A DNA stretch of 64,000 bases from DTU053 sp012520115 (GTDB taxonomy: Bacteria; Bacillota; Clostridia; Oscillospirales; Acutalibacteraceae): assembly GCA_050953725.1 (NCBI GenBank), contig JBMNNB010000003.1, positions 248,001-312,000 of the forward strand. The letters run 5' to 3'. This document shows, piece by piece, positions 57,213 to 64,000 of this stretch. A program made the position numbers and the translations under genes. Numbering within the stretch: position 1 is the first letter of the stretch; the number at the start of each line of letters is the position of its first letter. The notes under the pieces were generated by a model that did no database searches, was not told the DNA's origin, and saw only the letters and a program-made list of their open reading frames with translations.

Positions 57213-58271
57213 ATGAACAAGGATTTTTTCGATGCCGTTAAGCTGCTGGTGAAGGAAAAGGGTCTTCCCGCCGAGCATTTATATGAAAAAATACGCAATG
57301 CCATAATTGTTGCCGCAAGTCATGACTACGGCAAGGATAATGTTTTCTGCGATATTAACCCCGAGGCTAACGAAATCAGGGTATATGTTAGAAAAACCGT
57401 TGTTTCCGAAATTGAGGACCCCCAGTCCCAAATCCTGCCTGACGATGCTCAGAAGTACAAGAAGGGCGCAATCGCCGGCGACATCGTGGAGATTCCCCTT
57501 GAAACAAAGGAGTTCGGCAGAATCGCCGCCCAGAAGGTAAAGCATGTTTTAAGGCAGGGCATTAAAGAGGTCGAGCAGGATAAGGTTTACGAGGAGTTCC
57601 AGAGCAAGAATCAGGAAATAGTAACCGCCAGAGTGCAGGGCGTTGACCCCCGCACCGGCAACGTGACCCTTGAAATCGGCAACGCCGAGGCCATACTGCC
57701 CAGAGGCGAGCAGGTTCCCGGCGAGGAGTTCACTCCCGGCGAGCTTATCAAGGTTTACATCGTCGACGTTCACAACAGCGAGCGTGGACCCAAGGCTATG
57801 ATTTCGAGGACTCATCCCGGCCTTGTAAAGCGTCTGTTCGAGGCTGAGGTACCCGAAATCTACGACGGCATTGTCGAGATTAAGGGCATAGCCCGTGAAG
57901 CCGGCTCCAGAACAAAAATTGCCGTTTACAGCAAGGACGAGAACATCGACCCCTCCGGCGCCTGCATCGGCGCAAGGGGCGCCCGTGTGGGCAAAATCGT
58001 GGAGCTTTTAGGCGGCGAGAAAATCGACATAGTTAAATACAGCGACGAGCCGAGAGTTTTCATAGCTAACGCACTTGCTCCCGCAGAGATAATAAATGTG
58101 GACATTGAGGACATGGACCAGAAGATATGCCATGTGACGGTGCCCGACAATCAGCTGTCTCTGGCTATCGGCAACAAGGGTCAGAACGCCCGCCTTGCCG
58201 CAAAGCTCACGGGCTGGAAAATAGACATCAAGCCCGAAAGCGGCTTCTATGAGCCTGTTATTCAGCTTTAA
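57213..58271 (+). CDS. nusA: Transcription termination/antitermination factor NusA
   Basis: A 352-residue NusA, the shorter Firmicutes type without the C-terminal acidic repeats. It has the N-terminal RNA-polymerase-binding domain, an S1 domain (GNVTLEIGNAEAILPRGEQVPGE, about residues 149-171) and two KH domains (DPSGACIGARGARVGKIVELLGGEKIDIV and LSLAIGNKGQNARLAAKLTGWKIDI). It binds nascent RNA and controls pausing and termination. Confidence 0.97.
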   Translation: MNKDFFDAVKLLVKEKGLPAEHLYEKIRNAIIVAASHDYGKDNVFCDINPEANEIRVYVRKTVVSEIEDPQSQILPDDAQKYKKGAIAGDIVEIPLETKEFGRIAAQKVKHVLRQGIKEVEQDKVYEEFQSKNQEIVTARVQGVDPRTGNVTLEIGNAEAILPRGEQVPGEEFTPGELIKVYIVDVHNSERGPKAMISRTHPGLVKRLFEAEVPEIYDGIVEIKGIAREAGSRTKIAVYSKDENIDPSGACIGARGARVGKIVELLGGEKIDIVKYSDEPRVFIANALAPAEIINVDIEDMDQKICHVTVPDNQLSLAIGNKGQNARLAAKLTGWKIDIKPESGFYEPVIQL

Positions 58272-58370
58272 TCAGCATTTTGATGACTTTGATATATACT
58301 ACTATATGAATCTCAGAGTTTTCGTGCTTTTAAAGGCTACTTCGTAACTTGAGCCTTGAAAGGAGAAATC

Positions 58371-58649
58371 ATGCCAGTAAAAAAACAGCCTTTAAGAAAA
58401 TGTACCGGCTGCGGCGAATCAAAGCCTAAACGAGAGCTTGTCAGGGTGGTAAAATCCCCTGAGGGCGAACTTTCAATCGACCTGACCGGTAAAAAGAACG
58501 GCAGGGGCGCATACATCTGCCCCGACGCCGAGTGTCTTAAAAAGGCAAGAAAAGCAAAGCGGCTTGAAAGGTCCTTTGAGATGCAGGTTCCCGACGAGAT
58601 TTACGAGCGGCTGGAAAAGGAGCTGTGTGCCAATGCAGAGCAGGTTTAA
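58371..58649 (+). CDS. ylxR: YlxR family RNA-binding protein (RnpM)
   Basis: A 92-residue protein from the ATG at 58371 (GAAAGGAGAAATC upstream). It shows RKCTGCGESKPKRELVRVV (residues 8-26) and GKKNGRGAYICPD (about 42-54), the two conserved blocks of YlxR, which binds RNase P RNA. Its 3' end overlaps the next gene by 17 bases. Confidence 0.94.
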   Translation: MPVKKQPLRKCTGCGESKPKRELVRVVKSPEGELSIDLTGKKNGRGAYICPDAECLKKARKAKRLERSFEMQVPDEIYERLEKELCANAEQV

Positions 58650-58944
58650 GTCGCTGCTGGGTCTGTGTCTGAAGGCCGGAAAGCTGGCTGTGGGGCACGA
58701 TGCCGTGAAAACCTCTGTAAAGCAGAGAAAATCTGAGCTTATCATACTGACAAGCGACGCATCCGAACGCTTATTTGATGAAATGTCAACACTGACAGGC
58801 GGGAAAAATATACTGAGATTAAATCTTACTATGGAGGACATTTCAGCCGCAATCGGCAAACGTTCCGGAGTGCTGTCAATAAACGACGAAGGCTTTGCCC
58901 GAGTCATATCCGATGAAACTACCAAGGAGGGCTTTATTATATGA
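58633..58944 (+). CDS. ylxQ: L7Ae-family ribosomal protein (YlxQ)
   Basis: A 103-residue L7Ae/L30e-fold protein. I use the ATG at 58633, with AAAGGAG 10 bases upstream inside ylxR; a frame from 58564 is implausible. Marks are LLGLCLKAGKLAVGHDAVKTSV (about residues 8-29), LIILTSDASERLFDEM (about 36-51), and SGVLSINDEGFARVI. It is a kink-turn RNA-binding protein associated with ribosomes. It overlaps infB by 4 bases. Confidence 0.92.
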   Translation: MQSRFKSLLGLCLKAGKLAVGHDAVKTSVKQRKSELIILTSDASERLFDEMSTLTGGKNILRLNLTMEDISAAIGKRSGVLSINDEGFARVISDETTKEGFII

Positions 58945-61358
58945 CGATAAAATACAGAGTACATGAGGTTGCAAAGGATTTCGATATGAAATCCAAAGAT
59001 ATCATCAAGCTATTGGGGCAGTATTTCGAGGAGCCTAAGAAGCACCAGACTGCTCTTGAGGAAGAAGAGCTTGATGTTATCTTTGACACCTTAACACAGC
59101 AGCATCAGGTGGAGAGCTTTGACGAATACTTTGCCGCCGCCTTGCAGAAAAAGAGCGAGGAGAAGGCCGAGCCCGAAAAAGCCGAGCCTGTCATTGTCGA
59201 AGACGGCAAGGCAGAAAAGGCACCTGCCGCCGCCGAACCAAAAGCCGCTGAGAAGAAGTCCGCAGGGGAAAAGCCCTCAGCCCCGAAGCAGGACGCAAAG
59301 GCAGTTCAGCAGCATAAGGCTAAGGAAAAGGCAGATACTAAGAAGGCCGACGATGTGGTTGTTCAGGCCCGCACAAAGGGCGACAAGCGCACCGTGGACA
59401 CAAGAATAGCCCATGTTCAGCTTGATAAGTATAACGAAAAGTATGACAATATAGCCCAGACCACGACCTCCATTCGTGACACCGAGACAAACAAGCAGAA
59501 AATCAAGCAGAAGTCTCAGCAGTACCGCAAAAAGGTCGGAACAAGACAGCAGAGGAAGGAAACCGAGGCAGAGAGACTCAAGAGAATCGCCGAGGAAAGG
59601 GCCAAGAAGCCCATCACCATTACCGTTCCCGATGAGCTTACGGTCGGCGAGCTGGCATTAAAGCTCAAGATGACCGCCGCTGAGGTTATTAAGAAGCTGT
59701 TCACCCTCGGTGTTATGGCGGGCATTAACGAGACTATCGACTACGACACCGCCGAAATCGTTGCAACCGAGCTTGGCGCAAAGGTTCAGAAGGAAGTAGT
59801 CGTTACAATCGAGGACAGAATCATAGACGACAGCGAGGACGACGAGGCAGACCTTGTTCCGAGAAGCCCTGTTGTTGTCGTCATGGGTCACGTCGACCAC
59901 GGCAAAACCTCGCTGCTTGACGCATTCAGAAACACTTCCGTCACCGAGACGGAGGCCGGCGGCATTACACAGCACATAGGTGCTTACAGGGTAAATCTCA
60001 AGGGTCAGGACATTACCTTCCTTGACACGCCCGGCCACGCCGCATTCACCTCCATGCGTGCAAGAGGCGCAAAGGCAACGGATATTGCTATTCTTGTCGT
60101 AGCCGCCGACGACGGCATCATGCCCCAGACGGTTGAGGCTATCAACCACGCAAAGGCTGCGGATGTCAGCATCATAGTTGCAATAAACAAGATGGATAAG
60201 CCGGATGCAAATCCCGACAGGATTATGCAGCAGCTTACCGAATATGAGCTTGTCCCCGAGGAGTGGGGCGGCGATGTTATCTGCGTTCCCGTTTCGGCAA
60301 AGACTAAGATGAATCTTGATAAGCTCCTTGAGGCTATTCTGCTTGTTGCGGAAATCAAGGAACTGAAGGCCAACCCGAACAGAGCCGCAAAGGGTATCGT
60401 TATCGAGGCAAGGCTCGACAAGGGCCGTGGCCCCGTAGCAACTCTGCTTGTTCAGAACGGTACGCTTCGCACAGGCGACGTCATAGTTGCGGGCACCTCC
60501 GTCGGCCGTGTCAGGGTGATGACCGACGACAAGGGTCAGACCGTAACCGAGGCAGGCCCCTCAATTCCCGTTGAGATTACGGGTCTTACGGAGACACCGA
60601 ACGCAGGCGACACCTTTGACGCAGTTTCCGACGAGCGTCTTGCAAGAGAGCTTGTTGAGCAGAGGAAGGAAGAGCTTAAAAACTCCCTGCTCAGCTGCGA
60701 AAGAAAGGTCACACTTGAGAATCTGTTCTCCACCTTTGAGGAGGGCAAGCTGAAGGGCCTTAATATCATAGTTAAGGCCGATGTTAACGGCTCTGCCGAG
60801 GCTCTAAAGCAGAACCTCGAAAAGCTCTCCAACAATGAGGTAAGGGTAAGGGTCATCCACAGCGGCGTCGGCGCAATCACCGAGTCGGACGTTATGCTTG
60901 CAAACGCTTCGGATGCCATAATAGTGGGCTTTAATGTCCGTCCCGACCCGGTTGCCGCAGCGAACGCCGAGCGTGACTGCGTTGAAATCAGAATGTACAG
61001 AATTATATATGACTGCATCGAGGACGTTCAGGCGGCCATTAAGGGCATGCTTGCGCCCAAGTACCGTGACGTTGAGATGGGCAGAGTCGAGGTCAGAAAC
61101 GTGTTCAAGCTCTCCAGCTTCGGCACAATCGCCGGCTCCTATGTGCTTGACGGCAAAATCAACAGGCATTGCAAGATTCGTGTTGTCCGTGACGGTATTG
61201 TCATTGCCGACGATTCCATTGCCTCCCTCAAGAGGTTCAAGGACGACGTGAAGGAAGTCAACGCCGGCTACGAATGCGGTATAGGTCTTGACAAGTTCAA
61301 CGACATCAAGGTCGGAGACATCCTCGAGGCTTATGTTGTCGAGGAATACAGGGACTAA
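58941..61358 (+). CDS. infB: Translation initiation factor IF-2
   Basis: An 805-residue GTPase of full length. The N-terminal 200 residues are a charged Lys/Glu/Ala-rich linker; then IF2 N-terminal domain (TVGELALKLKMTAAEVIKKLF), G1 GHVDHGKT (316-323), G3 DTPGHAAF, G4 NKMD, and the C-terminal IF-2 core with VIHSGVGAITESDV. It loads initiator tRNA on the 30S subunit. The gene starts with ATG overlapping the stop of the previous one. Confidence 0.97.
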   Translation: MTIKYRVHEVAKDFDMKSKDIIKLLGQYFEEPKKHQTALEEEELDVIFDTLTQQHQVESFDEYFAAALQKKSEEKAEPEKAEPVIVEDGKAEKAPAAAEPKAAEKKSAGEKPSAPKQDAKAVQQHKAKEKADTKKADDVVVQARTKGDKRTVDTRIAHVQLDKYNEKYDNIAQTTTSIRDTETNKQKIKQKSQQYRKKVGTRQQRKETEAERLKRIAEERAKKPITITVPDELTVGELALKLKMTAAEVIKKLFTLGVMAGINETIDYDTAEIVATELGAKVQKEVVVTIEDRIIDDSEDDEADLVPRSPVVVVMGHVDHGKTSLLDAFRNTSVTETEAGGITQHIGAYRVNLKGQDITFLDTPGHAAFTSMRARGAKATDIAILVVAADDGIMPQTVEAINHAKAADVSIIVAINKMDKPDANPDRIMQQLTEYELVPEEWGGDVICVPVSAKTKMNLDKLLEAILLVAEIKELKANPNRAAKGIVIEARLDKGRGPVATLLVQNGTLRTGDVIVAGTSVGRVRVMTDDKGQTVTEAGPSIPVEITGLTETPNAGDTFDAVSDERLARELVEQRKEELKNSLLSCERKVTLENLFSTFEEGKLKGLNIIVKADVNGSAEALKQNLEKLSNNEVRVRVIHSGVGAITESDVMLANASDAIIVGFNVRPDPVAAANAERDCVEIRMYRIIYDCIEDVQAAIKGMLAPKYRDVEMGRVEVRNVFKLSSFGTIAGSYVLDGKINRHCKIRVVRDGIVIADDSIASLKRFKDDVKEVNAGYECGIGLDKFNDIKVGDILEAYVVEEYRD

Positions 61359-61391
61359 GTATTATTTAAGGAAGGACAAAGAGGTGAGCTT

Positions 61392-61745
61392 ATGCCTCCA
61401 CGCAAGAGCGACCATACGGCCGAGGACATTAAAAGAGAGATTACGGCTATTATAAGAGAGCTGAAGGACCCCCGCATTAAGGACTCGTTCCTTACGGTCG
61501 TTAGGGTTGATCTGGCCCATGATTTGTCTTTCGGAAAGATATATGTCAGCGCTATGGAGAGCTTTGACACCGCAAAGAAGGCGGTTGAAGGGCTGGAAAA
61601 CGCTAACGGCTTTATCAGGCGTGAGCTCGGTCAGAGGCTGCGTCTGAGAAAAGCTCCGGAGCTTAAATTCATAGCCGATGATTCCGTCAGAAGCGGTATT
61701 GAGCTGTTTAAAAGGCTGGATGACGATAAGAAGGATAAGTTTTGA
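61392..61745 (+). CDS. rbfA: Ribosome-binding factor A
   Basis: A 117-residue protein of normal length. Marks are HTAEDIKREITAIIRELKDPRIKDSFLTVVRVDLAHDLSFGKIYVS (about residues 7-52) and FIRRELGQRLRLRKAPELKFIADDS (about 77-101). It binds the 30S subunit for cold growth and 16S end processing. It lies in the infB operon with a GAGGTGAG ribosome site. Confidence 0.96.
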   Translation: MPPRKSDHTAEDIKREITAIIRELKDPRIKDSFLTVVRVDLAHDLSFGKIYVSAMESFDTAKKAVEGLENANGFIRRELGQRLRLRKAPELKFIADDSVRSGIELFKRLDDDKKDKF

Positions 61746-61778
61746 TTTAGCGCTTATCGTAGCTGAAAGGATAAATCT

Positions 61779-62744
61779 ATGCGTATAGAACTCGAAAAGG
61801 CAACGGAATTGATAAGAGAGCATGATAATATACTGATTCTCACCCATCGCAATCCAGACGGAGATGCGCTGGGCAGCGGCTATGCTTTGTGCAGAGCGCT
61901 GCAATCCGTTGGCAAGAATGTGGTTTTCAGATATTTTGAAAAGATACCCAAGGTTTTTATTCAGCTTGAGGACTGCTGCTCCCATGCGGAATTTGAGCCT
62001 TCCTTTGTCATTGCCGTGGACTGCGCCGACAGCAAAATCTTAGGCGACTCGCCCGAAATGAGCTATAAGGAAAAGGTCGACCTTTGCATAGACCACCATC
62101 CGTCGAACACGCTCTATGCAAAATACACCTGTCTTGACGAGAATGCGGCGGCCACGACGGAGATTATCCTGATGATTGCAAGGGAACTGGGCGCAGAGGT
62201 CGATTCCCTTACCGCTACTGCTGTCTATATCGGTCTTTCCACAGACACGGGCTGCTTCCGCTATTCAAACACCACCGCAAGGACACTCAGAATGGCCGCA
62301 GATATGGTGGATGCGGGCATTAATGCAGGTAGATTAAACAGGATTCTCTTTGAAACAAAATCTAAGTCATACGCCGCTCTTGAGGCTATGGCTCTTTCCA
62401 CCATGAAGAAGTATTTTGCCGAGAAGTGCGCCATTATGTACATAACACTCGATATGTACGAGATAAGCGGTACTGATGAAACAGAAGTACATGCGCTCTC
62501 TGCCCTGCCCCGCCAGATTGAGGGCGTGCTTGTGGGCGCTACAATTAAGGAGTCTGAGCCGGGCAGGTATAAGGTTTCAATTCGCACAAATCCTCCTGTA
62601 AACGCCTCGGAGATATGTCAGATTTTCGGCGGCGGCGGTCACAAGAGGGCTGCCGGCTGCGAGATTCACGGTACTCTTGAGGAGGTCACCGAGCAGCTGC
62701 TTAAAGCTATCGAGCCCTTTGTCAAGGATGTGGAGGCCGAGTGA
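61779..62744 (+). CDS. nrnA: Bifunctional oligoribonuclease/PAP phosphatase NrnA
   Basis: A 321-residue DHH-DHHA1 phosphoesterase of normal length. The DHH metal site includes THRNPDGDALGSGYAL (about residues 21-36), CIDHHPSNTLYAKYTC (about 104-119), and GLSTDTGCFRYSNTT; the C-terminal DHHA1 domain ends in GGGHKRAAGCEIHG. It degrades nanoRNA and 3'-phosphoadenosine 5'-phosphate. It overlaps truB by 4 bases. Confidence 0.95.
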   Translation: MRIELEKATELIREHDNILILTHRNPDGDALGSGYALCRALQSVGKNVVFRYFEKIPKVFIQLEDCCSHAEFEPSFVIAVDCADSKILGDSPEMSYKEKVDLCIDHHPSNTLYAKYTCLDENAAATTEIILMIARELGAEVDSLTATAVYIGLSTDTGCFRYSNTTARTLRMAADMVDAGINAGRLNRILFETKSKSYAALEAMALSTMKKYFAEKCAIMYITLDMYEISGTDETEVHALSALPRQIEGVLVGATIKESEPGRYKVSIRTNPPVNASEICQIFGGGGHKRAAGCEIHGTLEEVTEQLLKAIEPFVKDVEAE

Positions 62745-63640
62745 CAGGCTTTGTGATATTAGACAAGCCCGAGGGCTTATCCTCTTTTCAGGCGTCACGG
62801 GCTTTAAGACGGATATATAACGAAAAAAAGATTGGCCATACAGGCACCCTTGACCCTATGGCGACCGGCGTTCTGCCCGTCGCTCTCGGCAGTGCGACAC
62901 GCTTTATTCCCTTCATCCCCGATGAGGATAAGGAGTATATCGCACGCTTTAAATTAGGTATAAGAACCGATACGCTTGATATTACGGGCACCGTTATTGA
63001 TGAAAGCGATGTGAATGTATCGGCCTTTGATGTTGAAAATGCACTTGGCAGCTTCAGGGGGAAGCTTATGCAGGTTCCGCCCATGTACTCCGCCCTCTCA
63101 AAGGACGGAGTAAAATTATATAAGCTGGCAAGGCAGGGTCAGACAGTCGAGAGGGAGGCAAGAGAAATAAATATATACTCCCTTGAGCTGACTTGTGTTT
63201 TGGAATATAATGAATATGAAATCCGTGTGGCCTGCTCTAAGGGTACCTATATCAGAAGCCTGATTGACGATATAGGCGTTGCCCTCAACACCTATGCGGT
63301 GATGACGAAGCTGCGCCGCACTAAGTCTAACGGATTTGACATAAAGAATGCTGTTTCCCTTGACAGTCTTTCGGAAATGCCCTTTGAAAAGGCCGCCGAA
63401 AGAATAATAAACATTGACGCAGCTCTCTCTGCCTATCCTGAGATTTCGGTTTCCGAAGCTCAGGCGAAGAGATTCTTAAACGGCGGGGAGTTGAGCCTTG
63501 ACAGGCTTAAACCTATCGAAGCTGCCGACGGTCTTTACAGGGTTTACTCTGAGGACGGGCGCTTTCTGGGCGTCGGTGAAATTCAAAGGGAGCTTTTCTC
63601 ACTGTTTCCGAAGCGGGTGATGAACGCTGATGATAAATAA
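62741..63640 (+). CDS. truB: tRNA pseudouridine(55) synthase
   Basis: A 299-residue enzyme of normal length. The catalytic Asp38 lies in GHTGTLDPMATGVLPVALG (residues 32-50). KMQ-type block RGKLMQVPPMYSALSKDGVKLYKLARQG and RVACSKGTYIRSLIDDIG follow. It makes pseudouridine at position 55 of tRNA. The start is GTG, overlapping nrnA. Its end overlaps ribF by 11 bases. Confidence 0.96.
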   Translation: MTGFVILDKPEGLSSFQASRALRRIYNEKKIGHTGTLDPMATGVLPVALGSATRFIPFIPDEDKEYIARFKLGIRTDTLDITGTVIDESDVNVSAFDVENALGSFRGKLMQVPPMYSALSKDGVKLYKLARQGQTVEREAREINIYSLELTCVLEYNEYEIRVACSKGTYIRSLIDDIGVALNTYAVMTKLRRTKSNGFDIKNAVSLDSLSEMPFEKAAERIINIDAALSAYPEISVSEAQAKRFLNGGELSLDRLKPIEAADGLYRVYSEDGRFLGVGEIQRELFSLFPKRVMNADDK

Positions 63641-64000
63641 GGCTTACTTTCAAAAGACGGCGGTTGCCCTCGGCTCCTTTGACGGGCTTCACAGGGGACA
63701 TATGGCCGTTATTGAAAAGGCTGTAAAACAACAGAATAAGGGGCTTTTGCCCGTTGCGGTGGTCTTTAAGGAGCATCCGCAGATGTACTTAAACGGCAGC
63801 GCTCCGCCCCTGATTTTTTCGGGGGAGGTCAAGGAGAGGGCCTTTAAAAATGCAGGCATAAGCCTTTATGAGCTTGATTTCGGCAGCATTAAGAATCTCA
63901 GCCCCGAGGAGTTTTTCGAGACTGTGCTGATTTCAGAGCTTAATGCGGGCTTTATTTCCTGCGGCTACAACTACCGCTTCGGCAAGGGCGGCACGGGCGA
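63630..64000 (+). CDS. ribF: Bifunctional riboflavin kinase/FAD synthetase, 3' end beyond window
   Basis: About 123 residues are visible from the ATG at 63630, overlapping the truB end. The FAD-synthetase nucleotide motif VALGSFDGLHRGHMAVI (about residues 12-28) is present, and FKEHP and LSPEEFFETVL follow. The C-terminal riboflavin kinase domain is cut by the right edge. It turns riboflavin (imported by RibU at 37 kb) into FMN and FAD. GGGTGA lies upstream. Confidence 0.95.
   Translation, partial: MINKAYFQKTAVALGSFDGLHRGHMAVIEKAVKQQNKGLLPVAVVFKEHPQMYLNGSAPPLIFSGEVKERAFKNAGISLYELDFGSIKNLSPEEFFETVLISELNAGFISCGYNYRFGKGGTG

Overview
The window looks like a chromosomal segment of an anaerobic, endospore-forming Clostridia bacterium, probably of the Oscillospirales/Ruminococcaceae kind and possibly from a gut. 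The evidence is sporulation genes (dpaA/dpaB, spoIVA, a DUF3794-LysM protein, spoIIID), a dockerin-like secreted protein, an 8Fe ferredoxin, several secreted glycan-acting enzymes, Gram-positive ribosome binding sites and Firmicutes-style FMN and SAM-I riboswitches. The species assignment is inference. There is no phage, plasmid, IS element, CRISPR array or rRNA operon in view.

Layout. 1-2.5 kb: the start of a very large secreted GLUG-repeat surface protein (minus strand, runs off the left edge). 2.9-9.5 kb: a carbohydrate island with an AraC regulator divergent from ThuA and Gfo/Idh/MocA genes, then an unrecognised secreted protein and a secreted SGNH/sialate O-acetylesterase-like enzyme. 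9.5-12 kb: aldo/keto reductase, ECF S component and DUF1893 operon, then tRNA-Pro. 12.2-14.4 kb: a secreted parallel beta-helix protein. 14.6-20.4 kb: an FHA / FtsW-RodA / class B PBP cell-wall module followed by a cytoplasmic GH31 enzyme. 20.6-25.9 kb: FAD oxidoreductase, murC, dpaA-dpaB and ispE. 26-33.4 kb: PHP phosphatase, an ECF sigma factor with its anti-sigma-like partner, ferredoxin, SIS and ROK sugar genes, a ComEA-like protein, an Eis-like acetyltransferase and a lipoprotein. 33.6-36.3 kb: an orphan PTS EIIC-like membrane protein, the dockerin protein with a 60-bp tandem repeat, and tRNA-Thr. 36.4-43.1 kb: copper chaperone, FMN riboswitch plus ribU, HxlR regulator divergent from copA, and a secreted GH92 enzyme. 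43.3-46.8 kb: sporulation cluster. 47-56.5 kb: heterodimeric ABC exporter, pfkA, SAM-I riboswitch plus metK, ferritin, a Cys-rich protein with a sigma-K-like promoter, and a sugar isomerase-like gene. 56.7-64 kb: the conserved translation operon rimP-nusA-ylxR-ylxQ-infB-rbfA-nrnA-truB-ribF, cut by the right edge.

How it fits together. The secreted enzymes (SGNH esterase, beta-helix protein, GH92) with GH31, ROK/SIS, ThuA/Gfo and PTS-like genes suggest processing of host- or plant-derived glycans. The sporulation genes are scattered in several loci, and three of them, or their likely partners, have recognisable mother-cell promoter patterns: sigma-E-like at spoIIID, sigma-K-like at dpaA and at the Cys-rich gene. 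The least explained items are that Cys-rich protein, the secreted protein at 5.9 kb, the frameshifted repeat tail of the dockerin protein, and a dispersed intergenic repeat family with mini-hairpins.
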